Shown: positions 32,383-41,126, numbered from the stretch's first letter. The stretch: 64,000 nucleotides of DNA from Tunturiibacter empetritectus (GCF_014201375.1 NZ_JACHDZ010000008.1:62001-126000), one strand, 5' to 3'. The notes: generated by a model from the letters alone, not told the origin. Numbers and translations are program-made.

Positions 32383-33455
32383 CGACTGCCTGCGTGCTCT
32401 GTTTTGGCGAAGGGCTTCAATTTTTCGATGATTGATTGGGCGCGCTCGACGATGAGCTCGACCTGCCGGTCGTTGTAGTAGCCGTCGCGTGCGGCGCGGA
32501 TGCAACCTGCTACTGCGATGCGGTTCCGTGCTTCCTCGTCGGGCAGGTAGCGGCGGATCTTTGCGGCCAACTCTTCGAAGCCGGTGAAGAAGACAGCTTC
32601 TTCGTCTTCTTTGAAGCGCTGCATGTGGCCATCGGAGCGCTCGGCGAGCAGGAAGCCTCCGCATCCGGCGATCTCGAAGCTCTTGTGCACGAACTCGTCG
32701 CAGTTGGAGTGGGTGATGAAGCTGAGATTGATTTTGGATTTCCAGATGCCTTCGCGGTACTCGTCGCGAAAGAGTTCGCCGCCGTTGAAGAGGGCTTTGT
32801 AGGCGCTTGGCTCCATGGCGCGGCCCCACTGGCGGGGGTTGCCGGAGATGACGACGGGAAGGCCGCAGTCGCGCCAGAGCCGGGTCAGGGTTTGGGCGCG
32901 GTCGTCGTAGGGGGTGCCGATGAAGGAGACCTCGCGGTTTCTGTTGGCGTCGGACCAGCCCTCCTGCGGCGGGAATTGCAGCGTAGGTTCGTAGGCGGTC
33001 TGAATCTTGATGACGTCGCGCGCGCCTCGCGATTTGTAGTCAAGGATGTTCTTGTCGCGCTGGACGACATGCAGGTCGTAGTGGGGGATGTCCTTCATGT
33101 ACATGCGCCAGCCTGGATCCTGGCGGGTTCCGAAGGGGTTGTCGATCATGTAGCTGACCGTCGCGATGTTCATGGCGCGCATTCGGTCCAGCGTTCGAGG
33201 CCGGATGTAGAGGAGCTTGTCTGTCCAGAGGACGTCAGGTTTTTCGGCTTCTGCGATTCTGATGAGATCACTGTTGAGCCGGGTTACGGAGGGTCCCAGG
33301 ACGAGGCGCTGATTTACCTTGCGCAGGACGGGATTTCTGGATTCGTAGTCGAAGACATTGAACGGAATGACCTGATGGCCCAGGCGCTCCAGTGCCCAGA
33401 GGCGATAGAGGGAGGTATCGTTTGGTGAGAGGCCGGTGGCGTACAGAATCTTCAT
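32379..33455 (-). CDS. CgeB-type glycosyltransferase
   Basis: A 358-residue GT-B-like protein: an N-terminal Rossmann half (MKILYATGLSPNDTSLYR; DVLWTDKLLYI; SYMIDNPFG) and a C-terminal half with FIGTPYDDRAQTL, INLSFITHSNCDEFVHKSFEIAGCGGFLLAE, shown here as the segments NLSFITHSNC and KSFEIAGCGGFLL, and the Glu-rich VFFTGFEEL. These match the CgeB / Glyco_trans_1_2 family, which uses nucleotide sugars on diverse acceptors including spore-coat and flagellar glycans. It is first of the three-gene set and is coupled to the GMC gene by GTGA. Donor and acceptor unknown. Confidence 0.83.
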   Translation of the reverse strand: MKILYATGLSPNDTSLYRLWALERLGHQVIPFNVFDYESRNPVLRKVNQRLVLGPSVTRLNSDLIRIAEAEKPDVLWTDKLLYIRPRTLDRMRAMNIATVSYMIDNPFGTRQDPGWRMYMKDIPHYDLHVVQRDKNILDYKSRGARDVIKIQTAYEPTLQFPPQEGWSDANRNREVSFIGTPYDDRAQTLTRLWRDCGLPVVISGNPRQWGRAMEPSAYKALFNGGELFRDEYREGIWKSKINLSFITHSNCDEFVHKSFEIAGCGGFLLAERSDGHMQRFKEDEEAVFFTGFEELAAKIRRYLPDEEARNRIAVAGCIRAARDGYYNDRQVELIVERAQSIIEKLKPFAKTEHAGSR

Positions 33456-33485
33456 GCGATGCTGCGTTTCCTTTTTGTTCCTGTT

Positions 33486-34763
33486 CTAGTGGCTCGCCCG
33501 CAAAAGGGCAATCACCTGTTCGGCGTGAATGACACCGGCGAGATGCTTTTCGTTGTCGATGACCGGCAGGGAGCGCAGGTTGTACTTGTCGAAGAGTTCG
33601 GCTACCTTGCGGCCGTTGGCATCAACGTTGCAGGTGACGAGATGGCTGTGAGGGAGATCCGTCAGGGGCGTGCCGGGCGAGGCGAGCAGGAGCTGGACCA
33701 GCGGAACCAGAGCGATGATCCTCTCCTCTTCGTCGAGCAGGTAGATATCGGTGATCATGTCGATGTCGCCTTCGTAGTCACGTAGTGCGGCGATGGCGTG
33801 ATCGACGAGGGTTGCGGATGGCAGGGCTATGTACTCGGTCGTCATGCGGCCAGCGGCGGAGTTGCCGGCGAACTCGAGCAGGTCTTCGACCTCCTGGCGC
33901 TCCTCGGGGTCCATCTCCTCGAGGATGGCTTCGGAGCGCTCGTCGGTGAGTTCGGAGAGGAGGTCGGCGGCGGCGCCGGGGTCCATCTCTTCGACGATGC
34001 CGGCGATCTGCTCGGAGTCGAGTGACTCGATCAGCGCCTGCTGCATCTTCGGCTTGACCTCCTCGAGGGCCTCGGCTGCAACCTCCTCGTCGAGCGAGAC
34101 AAAGAGGGCGTGGCGCTCGGCGGGGGCAAGTTCTTCGAGGATGTCCGCGATGTCGGAGGGATGCATCTTGGAGAGGCGATCCTGCTCGATCTTAAGGCGG
34201 ACGCGGCGGGCGGGGTCGCGGTCGATGAGGTCGACGAAGTCCCATGGGATGACGCTGGCACCGAAGCGGGAGGAGATACGGTCGACCGAGGTGGATGGGA
34301 GGCCTTTGAGGAGGCGGCGGACGGCTCCTCGCATACCGACCTCTACCTCGGCGATACGCAACGAGAGGTCGGGAAGGTCGTCCTGGATGTTCTCCCATAC
34401 CAGGTCGACATCGTTGACGCGGACAACCTTGTGACCGTGCACGTCGATGATCTGCTGATCGAGAAGATCGCGCTCGAGCAGAAGAAAGCTCTCATCTTCA
34501 GGCAGTTGAGTGGGTTGCGCGGACTCACGGAGCTGCATGGTGCCGTCGGGACCGAATTCGAGCTGGGAGATCAGGACCAGAGAGGGCTTGTCGGTGCGCT
34601 TGGACGAGGCCAGTTTGAGCACGATTCCGTGGATATGGGCCGCATCGACCGAAGGCGCCACGGCCAGCTCGCGCACGTGGCCCAAGGTGGCTCCCTGGGC
34701 GTCGGCAACGGCCGATCCCATGAGGGCTGAAACGCTCGTCCTTTGATTGGCGTGCCTGGTCAT
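33486..34763 (-). CDS. Soluble MgtE N-terminal / CBS-domain protein with PRC-barrel-like start
   Basis: A 425-residue protein with no membrane helices. Residues ~8-130 look like PRC-barrel-type beta domains (SALMGSAVADAQGATLGHV; VRVNDVDLV). Residues ~180-290 are an MgtE_N superhelical domain (SKMHPSDIADILEEL; LIESLDSEQIAGIVEEMDP; ILEEMDPEERQEVEDLL). Residues ~300-420 hold two CBS motifs (YIALPSATLVDHAI; LRSLPVIDNEKHLAGVI). In MgtE channels these domains sense Mg and gate the pore; here the pore domain is absent. A sensor or partner for a separate transporter, such as the NRAMP protein at 28417-29667, is plausible. Confidence 0.85.
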   Translation of the reverse strand: MTRHANQRTSVSALMGSAVADAQGATLGHVRELAVAPSVDAAHIHGIVLKLASSKRTDKPSLVLISQLEFGPDGTMQLRESAQPTQLPEDESFLLLERDLLDQQIIDVHGHKVVRVNDVDLVWENIQDDLPDLSLRIAEVEVGMRGAVRRLLKGLPSTSVDRISSRFGASVIPWDFVDLIDRDPARRVRLKIEQDRLSKMHPSDIADILEELAPAERHALFVSLDEEVAAEALEEVKPKMQQALIESLDSEQIAGIVEEMDPGAAADLLSELTDERSEAILEEMDPEERQEVEDLLEFAGNSAAGRMTTEYIALPSATLVDHAIAALRDYEGDIDMITDIYLLDEEERIIALVPLVQLLLASPGTPLTDLPHSHLVTCNVDANGRKVAELFDKYNLRSLPVIDNEKHLAGVIHAEQVIALLRASH

Positions 34764-34891
34764 AACGGGTTTGCGCTCTCAAACATAACCTGTAATCGCA
34801 TGTTAGCCCACCTTGAGCACGATAAGTTGCCGGAAAGAGCCGGTCTGGTCAACCCCTGGGGCCCAAAAAGAGTCTGAAATTACAGAAGAAG

Positions 34892-35431
34892 ATGGGGGTA
34901 ACCTTGACATTCAAGAGATCCACAAGCAAACTGCCATCATCGCTGTTGTCTGACGTTGACGACTGGCATACCAGCACTGCAAGGACTGCTTTGGCCGATT
35001 CAACGACTATGCGCGCCAGCTACACATTGGACTCGTCTCTCGACAGCGTCAACAAGATCGAGCAGATCGGAGAGCAATTCGCTACAAAGGCGGGGTTCGA
35101 TGAAGATACGGTGCCCCACATTGCAATGGCGGTGCGCGAAGCCGCTGTGAATGCGGTGCTGCACGGGAACTCGTACGATACCAGCAAGCATGTGGTTGCC
35201 TCGTTCGAGACGACCTCCGAGTCGCTGATTATCCGTATCTCGGACCAGGGCCCAGGGCTCGATCCAGACAAGATTCCCGATCCCCTGGCTCCGGAAAATA
35301 TCCTCCGCGGCTCGGGTCGCGGTATCTTTCTCATCAAGGCTTTCATGGATGAGGTAAACTTTCGGCAGTTACATCCGGGCACGGAACTGACACTGATCAA
35401 GCATCGAACACCCGCGCAGTCGGGGACCTAA
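34892..35431 (+). CDS. RsbW-type anti-sigma factor / serine kinase
   Basis: A 179-residue GHKL ATPase. N box: REAAVNAVLHGNSYD (~84-98, Glu and Asn for Mg and the general base). G1 box: DQGPGLDP (~128). G2 box: GSGRGIFLIKAFMD (~145-158). This is the RsbW/SpoIIAB fold, which binds a sigma factor and phosphorylates a STAS antagonist. The ATG at 34892 leaves ~40 residues before the fold; an internal ATG at 35009 would trim them but lacks a ribosome site. The STAS partner gene begins 15 bases later. Confidence 0.87.
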   Translation: MGVTLTFKRSTSKLPSSLLSDVDDWHTSTARTALADSTTMRASYTLDSSLDSVNKIEQIGEQFATKAGFDEDTVPHIAMAVREAAVNAVLHGNSYDTSKHVVASFETTSESLIIRISDQGPGLDPDKIPDPLAPENILRGSGRGIFLIKAFMDEVNFRQLHPGTELTLIKHRTPAQSGT

Positions 35432-35445
35432 GGAGAACACTAGAC

Positions 35446-35793
35446 ATGAGCATGAAAGTAAAAACTCGCCAGGTGGATGGCATCACCATTCTGGATCTCA
35501 GCGGACGCATCACCCTTGGCGAAGGCAGTGTGACGATCCGCGACGCCGTGCGCGATGTTCTGGCGAAGGGTTCCAATAAGATTTTGCTCAACCTTGGCGA
35601 CATCAGCTACATCGACAGCTCGGGCATCGGCGAGCTGGTTAGCGCGTTTACCACCGTCAAGAACAGCGGCGGCGAGCTGAAGCTGCTGAACCTGACGAAG
35701 AAGGTTCACGACCTGCTGCAGATCACCAAGCTCTACACCGTCTTCGACGTCAAGGACGATGAGGCAACCGCGATCTCTTCGTTCACCAAGTAA
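35446..35793 (+). CDS. STAS-domain anti-sigma factor antagonist
   Basis: A 115-residue single STAS domain. The phosphorylation loop YIDSSGIGEL is at residues 55-64, with the acceptor Ser in DSSG. AAGGAG lies ten bases before the ATG. Unphosphorylated, it would bind the RsbW-like protein encoded just upstream and free a sigma factor. No sigma factor or PP2C phosphatase gene is nearby. A bidirectional terminator follows. Confidence 0.92.
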   Translation: MSMKVKTRQVDGITILDLSGRITLGEGSVTIRDAVRDVLAKGSNKILLNLGDISYIDSSGIGELVSAFTTVKNSGGELKLLNLTKKVHDLLQITKLYTVFDVKDDEATAISSFTK

Positions 35794-35808
35794 ATCGAAT
35801 CTCACGCA

Positions 35809-35845
35809 ATAAAAAAGCCGCCGCGGAATGCGACGGCTTTTTTAT
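35809..35845. terminator. Bidirectional terminator between STAS and lemA genes
   Basis: AAAAAAGCCGCCGC and GCGACGGCTTTTTT pair with one mismatch around a GGAAT loop. A-tract and T-tract on either side let it work for both convergent genes. Confidence 0.88.
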
Positions 35846-35868
35846 TGGGCCAGGTCAGTTCGCTTCGT

Positions 35869-36453
35869 CTACTTTGAGAAGTCGACCTTCGGCGCCACAC
35901 TGTTCTCTGGGTTGCCCTTGAAGTACTCGTCGCGGTAATGAAAACCGGCGATGTTGGCCCAGATGCTTTGAGGAAACTGTCGAACGTAAACATTGTAATC
36001 CTCAAGAGTCTTGTTGTATCGCTGACGTTCGACCGCGATACGATTTTCTGTTCCGGCGAGCTCATCTGTAAGACGGGTGAATTGCTCGTTACCTTTCAGG
36101 TTGGGATACTGCTCCTGTAGACGGAAGAACGGTCCCAGGGCCACGTCCAGCTTGGCGTTGGCGTTGATGTTGGCGGCGTGGTCGCTGCCTGCGGCGAGGA
36201 CACCGGCGCGGGCGTTGGCGATGTTGGTCAAAATTGTTGATTCTTCGGCGACATAGCCCTTCACCGATGCGACGAGATTCGGAATAAGGTCAAGGCGGCG
36301 CTGCTGTACGACGTTGACCTGCGAGAACGCCTGATTGACGGCCTCATTCTTCTGTACCAGCGTGTTCTTCGCGCCGATGTAGCTGCCTCCTACAAAGAGC
36401 AGAACGACGATGAGAAGAGCTACAACACCAAGCACAACCCATAAAGATTTCAT
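35869..36453 (-). CDS. LemA family protein
   Basis: A 194-residue protein with one N-terminal membrane helix (~5-26) and a helical domain outside. Family motifs are NTLVQKNEAVNQAFSQV (~30-46), QQRRLDLIPNLVASVKGY and the C-terminal YNVYVRQFPQSIWANIAGF (split at ~155-172). LemA proteins have no settled function but are regularly found with TPM/YgcG proteins. Here a TPM protein lies 124 bases upstream on the same strand, the usual pairing. Confidence 0.92.
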   Translation of the reverse strand: MKSLWVVLGVVALLIVVLLFVGGSYIGAKNTLVQKNEAVNQAFSQVNVVQQRRLDLIPNLVASVKGYVAEESTILTNIANARAGVLAAGSDHAANINANAKLDVALGPFFRLQEQYPNLKGNEQFTRLTDELAGTENRIAVERQRYNKTLEDYNVYVRQFPQSIWANIAGFHYRDEYFKGNPENSVAPKVDFSK

Positions 36454-36577
36454 GTTTCCTCAATTCCCTTCGTCTGAAGTTTCGATGTTCCCGACAGGTG
36501 GTGTCTCCGGCTGTACTTTATCACTGTAACCGGATTTCTTTGTCTAACTTTGCAGCAACGTGGTTATATTCAAGTCT

Positions 36578-37369
36578 TCAAAAGTCTCCACTGGCACCGC
36601 CGCCTCCTGAACTTCCGCCTCCAAAGCCGCCAAAGCCGCCGCCGCCGCGGTCGTCATCGCGTCCTCGGCCGCCTCCGAAACCACCGCCTCCGCCCCCCAT
36701 CAGATTTCCCAGGAGGAAGAAGATGAGGCCGGTATTACCGGTTTTGACCAGGAAGAAGAGGATCAGCAGGATCACTCCGCCACCGATGACGACCTCTGTG
36801 AGATTTAGTTGAACGGGCTCCTGCTGGCGGTGGTATTGATGAACCGGCTGGGCGAGGTTCAGGGTGACGCCAGCATCGGTCGCGATGATTCGAGCGATCT
36901 GCGTTACCCCGAGTGGGATAGCGGTGTTAAAGTCGCCCTGGCTGGCCGCGGGAACCATCGAACGGCCGATGTCGCCCACTTTGGCGTCGTTGAGAATGCC
37001 CTCCAACCCGTAGCCGACTTCGATGCGGTAGCGCTTTGGGGTGTTGGTGGAGAAGAGCACGAGGACGCCCCGGTCAGTCCCCTTTGCGCCAACTTTCCAT
37101 TTATCTTCAAGCGCCGTGGCAAACTCTTCGATCGACTGGTCGCCATCGAGGGTTTTGACGGTAACGACTGCGATCTGCGCATGGGCCTGACGGTCAACCT
37201 GGGTGCAGAGGTTTTCGAGGTTGGATTTGGTCGAGGGAGACAGGACGCCGGCGAAGTCGTTGACATAGCCGGTAGGGGCCGGAAGCGTGGCCACCGACTC
37301 CGCTGTCACCACGAGCGACGGCGCAAAGATCAAGAGGACGACGGCCAGCCATCGCGAAAGATAGTTCAT
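36578..37369 (-). CDS. TPM-domain (YgcG-like) membrane protein
   Basis: About 263 residues from the ATG at 37369. A signal peptide (~1-24) is followed by the TPM domain (~30-155): VNDFAGVLSP, IAVVTVKTLDG, RGVLVLFSTNTPKRYRIEVGYGLEG (over two motifs). A membrane helix at ~190-215 precedes a Gly-rich tail (runs of GGGG, GRGRDDDRGG, ASGDF). This is the YgcG/Psb32-type architecture; the domain has phosphatase or protein-repair roles in some members. It is upstream of lemA in the same direction. No strong ribosome site is seen, so the start is approximate. Confidence 0.87.
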   Translation of the reverse strand: MNYLSRWLAVVLLIFAPSLVVTAESVATLPAPTGYVNDFAGVLSPSTKSNLENLCTQVDRQAHAQIAVVTVKTLDGDQSIEEFATALEDKWKVGAKGTDRGVLVLFSTNTPKRYRIEVGYGLEGILNDAKVGDIGRSMVPAASQGDFNTAIPLGVTQIARIIATDAGVTLNLAQPVHQYHRQQEPVQLNLTEVVIGGGVILLILFFLVKTGNTGLIFFLLGNLMGGGGGGFGGGRGRDDDRGGGGFGGFGGGSSGGGGASGDF

Positions 37370-37438
37370 CGATGGCCATTCTACCCCCTGACGGTTTCTG
37401 CGGTTGATGAGTGTGGAACAACAATTTGGGTTACTTGC

Positions 37439-37466
37439 AAAAAAAGAGGGCGCACATGGCACCCTC
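37439..37466 (-). terminator. Rho-independent terminator after the DUF4142 gene
   Basis: On the minus strand GAGGGTGC pairs with GCGCCCTC (one G-T wobble) around a CATGT loop and is followed by seven T residues. It lies 26 bases past the stop of the DUF4142 gene. Confidence 0.82.
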
Positions 37467-37491
37467 GACCACCTGAACCGAGGAGCAAACG

Positions 37492-38172
37492 TTAGGAAGT
37501 AGGACTAGTTGATTTATTGGGGGCGTGTTGCGGCATGGGGACGCCTCTGCCGCGGGCGAGTTTATCGACCATCACGCTGTGTTCATGGATGACTTTCGTC
37601 GCATTGGTGACTGCGGTCTGCAGAGTCGGGTCGGTTGTGCTGGCCGCCTCCTGGCGAAACTCGTGCAGGTCCTTGTGGTGGTCCTTCACCATGAAGGACA
37701 GGTACTCCATATCGAAGTCGTTGCCGGATAGTCCGTTGAGTTTGTCGTACTCGGCCTGATCTTCCTTATTCAGATTTGTTGGCAGCCTCACGCCCATGGA
37801 GTCAGCGATGGGGGCCATATCGTTGTTGAGCCGGGTGTGGTCGTCGACCATCTTCTGGCCAAAGGCTTTGACATCGTCGCTGCTTCCCTTCTGGGCCGCG
37901 AGTTGGCCAAGCTTGACCTCGGCCATTCCTCCCTGTGCGGCTTTGCGGAGGAAGATTTTGTCCTTCATGGTCTGGCCGACGTCTCCGGCGTTTGTGGCGG
38001 AGTCCTGTATGGAAGTTGCTGAGGGAAGCGCTTGCTGCGCTCGGTTGGGCTGCGTCTGTGAGGCTGGGGGAGTCATTGGATCAGACTGCGCCAGAACAAA
38101 TGTGGGAGAGAGAGTTGCTGCACAGAGGATCAGGATTCGATGGATTCGGTTGCATGCTGAATTTGGTTTCAT
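37492..38172 (-). CDS. DUF4142 exported protein
   Basis: A 226-residue protein with a signal peptide (ILILCAATLSPTFVLAQ). After a Gln/Pro/Ser-rich linker of ~40 residues comes a ferritin-like four-helix DUF4142 domain: FLRKAAQGGMAEVKLGQLA, KAFGQKMVDDHTRLN, YLSFMVKDHHKDLHEFRQE and VIHEHSVMVDKLA. His and Glu residues recur in the helices. DUF4142 proteins are probably periplasmic and often stress-related; their chemistry is unknown. Monocistronic, with its own terminator. Confidence 0.87.
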   Translation of the reverse strand: MKPNSACNRIHRILILCAATLSPTFVLAQSDPMTPPASQTQPNRAQQALPSATSIQDSATNAGDVGQTMKDKIFLRKAAQGGMAEVKLGQLAAQKGSSDDVKAFGQKMVDDHTRLNNDMAPIADSMGVRLPTNLNKEDQAEYDKLNGLSGNDFDMEYLSFMVKDHHKDLHEFRQEAASTTDPTLQTAVTNATKVIHEHSVMVDKLARGRGVPMPQHAPNKSTSPTS

Positions 38173-38323
38173 GATTGTGCTCCAGTGCGGACGACTGTCT
38201 TAGTCGTGCCTATCTCGGTCGTGCCGCAGATGTCCTTGTCAGTGTTGGGTGTATTCGGCCAACTTATGGTTGCCTCTTGATGCGCGAGGGACGCTGTATC
38301 CTGTCAATGGAGCATTCAAATTA

Positions 38324-40408
38324 ATGACGCAAAGCATCATCCAGCCACCCCAGGCTCGCCAGGAACCTACGCCCACAACGCTGCATGGACAGACACTTGA
38401 AGATAACTACCGCTGGATGAGGGATAAGTCTTCGCCCGAGGTGCTGGCTCATCTTGAAGCGGAAAACGCTTATACGCTCTCCGTGATGGCGGGGACCTTA
38501 GGTCTGCAGAAAAAGCTGTACGACGAGATGCTGTCGCACATCAAAGAGACGGATGTGTCGGCTCCCTACCGAAATCGGGGCTGGTTCTACTATGTCCGTA
38601 CGGTGGAGGGGAAGCAGTACCCGATTCACTGCCGACGATTGGCTTTGGGAGCAGCGTATGACGAGTCGCAACCGGAAGAGATTCTGCTGGATGTGAACCA
38701 ACTCGCAGAGGGCCAGCCGTTTATGGCATTGGGCGCGTTGACGGTAAGTATGGATGATACGAAGCTTGCCTACTCCACCGATAACACGGGCTTTCGGCAG
38801 TACACGCTGCATATTCGCGATCTGAAGACGGGTCTGGACTTACCGGATACCGCAGAACGGGTGGGATCGATCGCCTGGGCTGCAGACTCGCACGCACTCT
38901 TCTACACCACTGAGGATGAGGTGACGAAGCGGCATGATCGTCTCTTCCGGCATCGTCTGGGCGACTCCTCAGAGAGCGATGTTTTGATCTACGAAGAGAA
39001 GGATGAACGCTTCAATCTGGGAGTGGGCAAAACTCGTGACAACGAGTACCTGCTGATGGAGGCGGGGAGCCATACAACCAGCGAGTGCCGCTTTCTCTCT
39101 GCGAAGACGCCTGAAGGCGAGTTTCGGATGATTGCGCCACGCGTCGATGAGCAGGAGTACGCGGTCGATCATCGCAAGGGCTTGTTCTACATTCGAACGA
39201 ACGATGCGGGCAAAAACTTTCGTGTGGTTACGACCCGAGTGGAGACGCCAGAGCGAGATTTCTGGGAGGAGTTGATTCCGTTAGAAGTAGACGCCCCGCT
39301 TGAAGACTTCGATGTCTTCGATTCGTTTTGCGTTTGTTCGCGGCGCAGACTTGGTCTTCCTACCCTCACGGTGATCGAATTCGGCATGGCGAAGGGACTC
39401 GGCCGATCGCGAGAGATCGAATTTCCAGAGCCGGTTTATGCTGCCGCGACGAATATGAATCCGGAGTTTGCAACAGAGAAGCTTCGGTATAGCTATACGT
39501 CGCTGGTGTCGCCTGCTTCGGTGTACGAGTATGACGTGCGGTTGGGCACGTCGAAGCTTTTGAAGCAGCAGGAGGTTCCGGGGGGCTTCGATTCTGCTCG
39601 CTATGCTTCGGAGCGAGTCTGGGTCGAGGCTTCCGATGGGGTGAAGATTCCAGTGTCTGTTGTCTATCGACGCGACTCGTTTACTCGAAACTCGACTAAT
39701 CCTGTCTATGTTTATGGGTATGGCTCGTATGGATATCCGCTTCCCATAGGGTTCAGTTCGTCGCGTTTGTCGCTGCTGGATCGTGGCGTGGTGATCGCTT
39801 ATGCGCACATTCGTGGTGGTGGCGAGATGGGAGATTCGTGGCACGATGCCGGCAAGATGATGGTGAAACGCAACACGTTCAGCGACTTCATCTCGGTGAC
39901 GGAACAGTTGGTCGCGAAGGGGTACGGGGCCAGGGATCGGGTTGCAATTGAGGGTGGTAGCGCGGGTGGGTTGCTGATGGGTGCGGTGGTCAATGAGCGG
40001 CCAGAGTTGTTTCGGGTGGTTCTGTCGCACGTTCCATTCGTGGACGTGATCAACACCATGCTCGACGCAAGTTTGCCGCTGACTGTGGCGGAGTATGAGG
40101 AGTGGGGGAATCCGAATGAGGCGGAGGCCTTCGAGTACATGCGGTCTTACTCACCGTATGACAACCTGAAGGCTGGAGAATACCCAGCAATGCTGGTGAA
40201 GACTAGTCTGAACGACTCCCAGGTGATGTATTGGGAGCCAGCAAAGTATGTGGCTAAGCTGCGTACGCTGAAGACGAACGATGCTCCGCTGCTGCTGCAC
40301 ATCAACATGGATGCCGGACACGGTGGCGCTTCGGGGCGATATGACTATCTGAAAGAGATTGCGTTCGACTATGCGTTCTTGTTGACCGAACTCGGAGCGG
40401 CGGACTAG
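38324..40408 (+). CDS. ptrB: Oligopeptidase B (S9A serine peptidase)
   Basis: A 694-residue prolyl-oligopeptidase-family enzyme. I start it at the ATG at 38324 (GGAG 11 bases before); a longer frame begins at 38249. The N-terminal ~400 residues form a beta-propeller (YRWMRDKSSPEVLAHLEAEN; VRTVEGKQYPIHCRR). The C-terminal alpha/beta hydrolase has the nucleophile Ser in GGSAGG (~546), Asp in NDSQVMYWEP (~629) and His in DAGHGGASGR (~665). RGGGEMGDSWHDAGK is typical of oligopeptidase B, which cleaves short peptides after Arg or Lys in the cytoplasm. Its stop shares a CTAG with the stop of the convergent methyltransferase. Confidence 0.92.
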   Translation: MTQSIIQPPQARQEPTPTTLHGQTLEDNYRWMRDKSSPEVLAHLEAENAYTLSVMAGTLGLQKKLYDEMLSHIKETDVSAPYRNRGWFYYVRTVEGKQYPIHCRRLALGAAYDESQPEEILLDVNQLAEGQPFMALGALTVSMDDTKLAYSTDNTGFRQYTLHIRDLKTGLDLPDTAERVGSIAWAADSHALFYTTEDEVTKRHDRLFRHRLGDSSESDVLIYEEKDERFNLGVGKTRDNEYLLMEAGSHTTSECRFLSAKTPEGEFRMIAPRVDEQEYAVDHRKGLFYIRTNDAGKNFRVVTTRVETPERDFWEELIPLEVDAPLEDFDVFDSFCVCSRRRLGLPTLTVIEFGMAKGLGRSREIEFPEPVYAAATNMNPEFATEKLRYSYTSLVSPASVYEYDVRLGTSKLLKQQEVPGGFDSARYASERVWVEASDGVKIPVSVVYRRDSFTRNSTNPVYVYGYGSYGYPLPIGFSSSRLSLLDRGVVIAYAHIRGGGEMGDSWHDAGKMMVKRNTFSDFISVTEQLVAKGYGARDRVAIEGGSAGGLLMGAVVNERPELFRVVLSHVPFVDVINTMLDASLPLTVAEYEEWGNPNEAEAFEYMRSYSPYDNLKAGEYPAMLVKTSLNDSQVMYWEPAKYVAKLRTLKTNDAPLLLHINMDAGHGGASGRYDYLKEIAFDYAFLLTELGAAD

Positions 40409-41055
40409 GCTCCGTGTCGCTCGTTATGTCGATTGGAGCGCTTGCGCAGCACCCAGGTTGTCATGCAACGATAGTCCTGCACGATTGTTGTTTTCAGCTG
40501 GTCCACCATGACGGCATCCAACTGCTGCGTTAACTGCATCAGCATGGCCTGGTCGACCAGAAACCACGCCGATCCGTCGTTGATGCGGTAGATGTGGGGT
40601 CGCACTTGTTCGAAGTCCATGCCGATGCGTGAACCCAGGCGGCAGAAGAGCAACCCTCCCGGGCGCAGAACTCGCCATAGCTCTTCGATCATCGCGAGGA
40701 AATGAGATTCGTCCGACGCGAAGTGTAGCACCGAGCTACAGATCACCACGTCTGCGAAGTTATCCGGCAGGTTTATTTGTTCGAGTTTTCCCACCTGAAA
40801 GTTGCTTGCCGGCAGGGATGGGGCTAGTTCTGCTGCAAGCGCTCGGACGTGCGCTACTCCCTCGGGGTTTGCGTCTATCGCGAAGATCTCGCAACCCTCT
40901 CGTAGAAGATGCACGAGATTTCTACCGTAGCCGCAGCCAGCGTCGAGGACGCGCATATCGGAAGTGATGTTGCCTCGCAGAATCTGGTCGAAGACGTAGA
41001 TATCAATCTGGCCGAACTGCTCCTGCACGTTCATTGCGACTTTTGCGGCTTCCAC
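40405..41055 (-). CDS. Class I SAM-dependent methyltransferase
   Basis: A 216-residue methyltransferase. The GTG at 41055 has GGAG five bases upstream and is preferred over an ATG seven codons later. SAM-binding motifs: VLDAGCGYGRNL (~36-47), IFAIDANPEG (acidic end of strand 2), DVVICSSVLHF (motif IV) and WRVLRPGGLLFCR (post-motif). The substrate is unknown; C-terminal sequence ends with an Arg/His-rich tail. It lies 71 bases downstream of the ABC exporter gene on the same strand, and its stop overlaps that of ptrB. Confidence 0.87.
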   Translation of the reverse strand: MEAAKVAMNVQEQFGQIDIYVFDQILRGNITSDMRVLDAGCGYGRNLVHLLREGCEIFAIDANPEGVAHVRALAAELAPSLPASNFQVGKLEQINLPDNFADVVICSSVLHFASDESHFLAMIEELWRVLRPGGLLFCRLGSRIGMDFEQVRPHIYRINDGSAWFLVDQAMLMQLTQQLDAVMVDQLKTTIVQDYRCMTTWVLRKRSNRHNERHGA

Positions 41056-41126
41056 TTTTTCTCCGGTCGTCGGGATCTTGAGTTGTTCGTGTTTGGGAGG
41101 GCCAGGCGTCTATTTACGCGATAGCA

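Noticed and set aside
32436-33428. Plus-strand 330-codon frame opposite the CgeB-type glycosyltransferase
   Set aside because: Antisense to a gene with clear family motifs; no independent support.
33486-34763. Full MgtE magnesium channel
   Set aside because: No hydrophobic helices after the CBS domains; the pore is absent.
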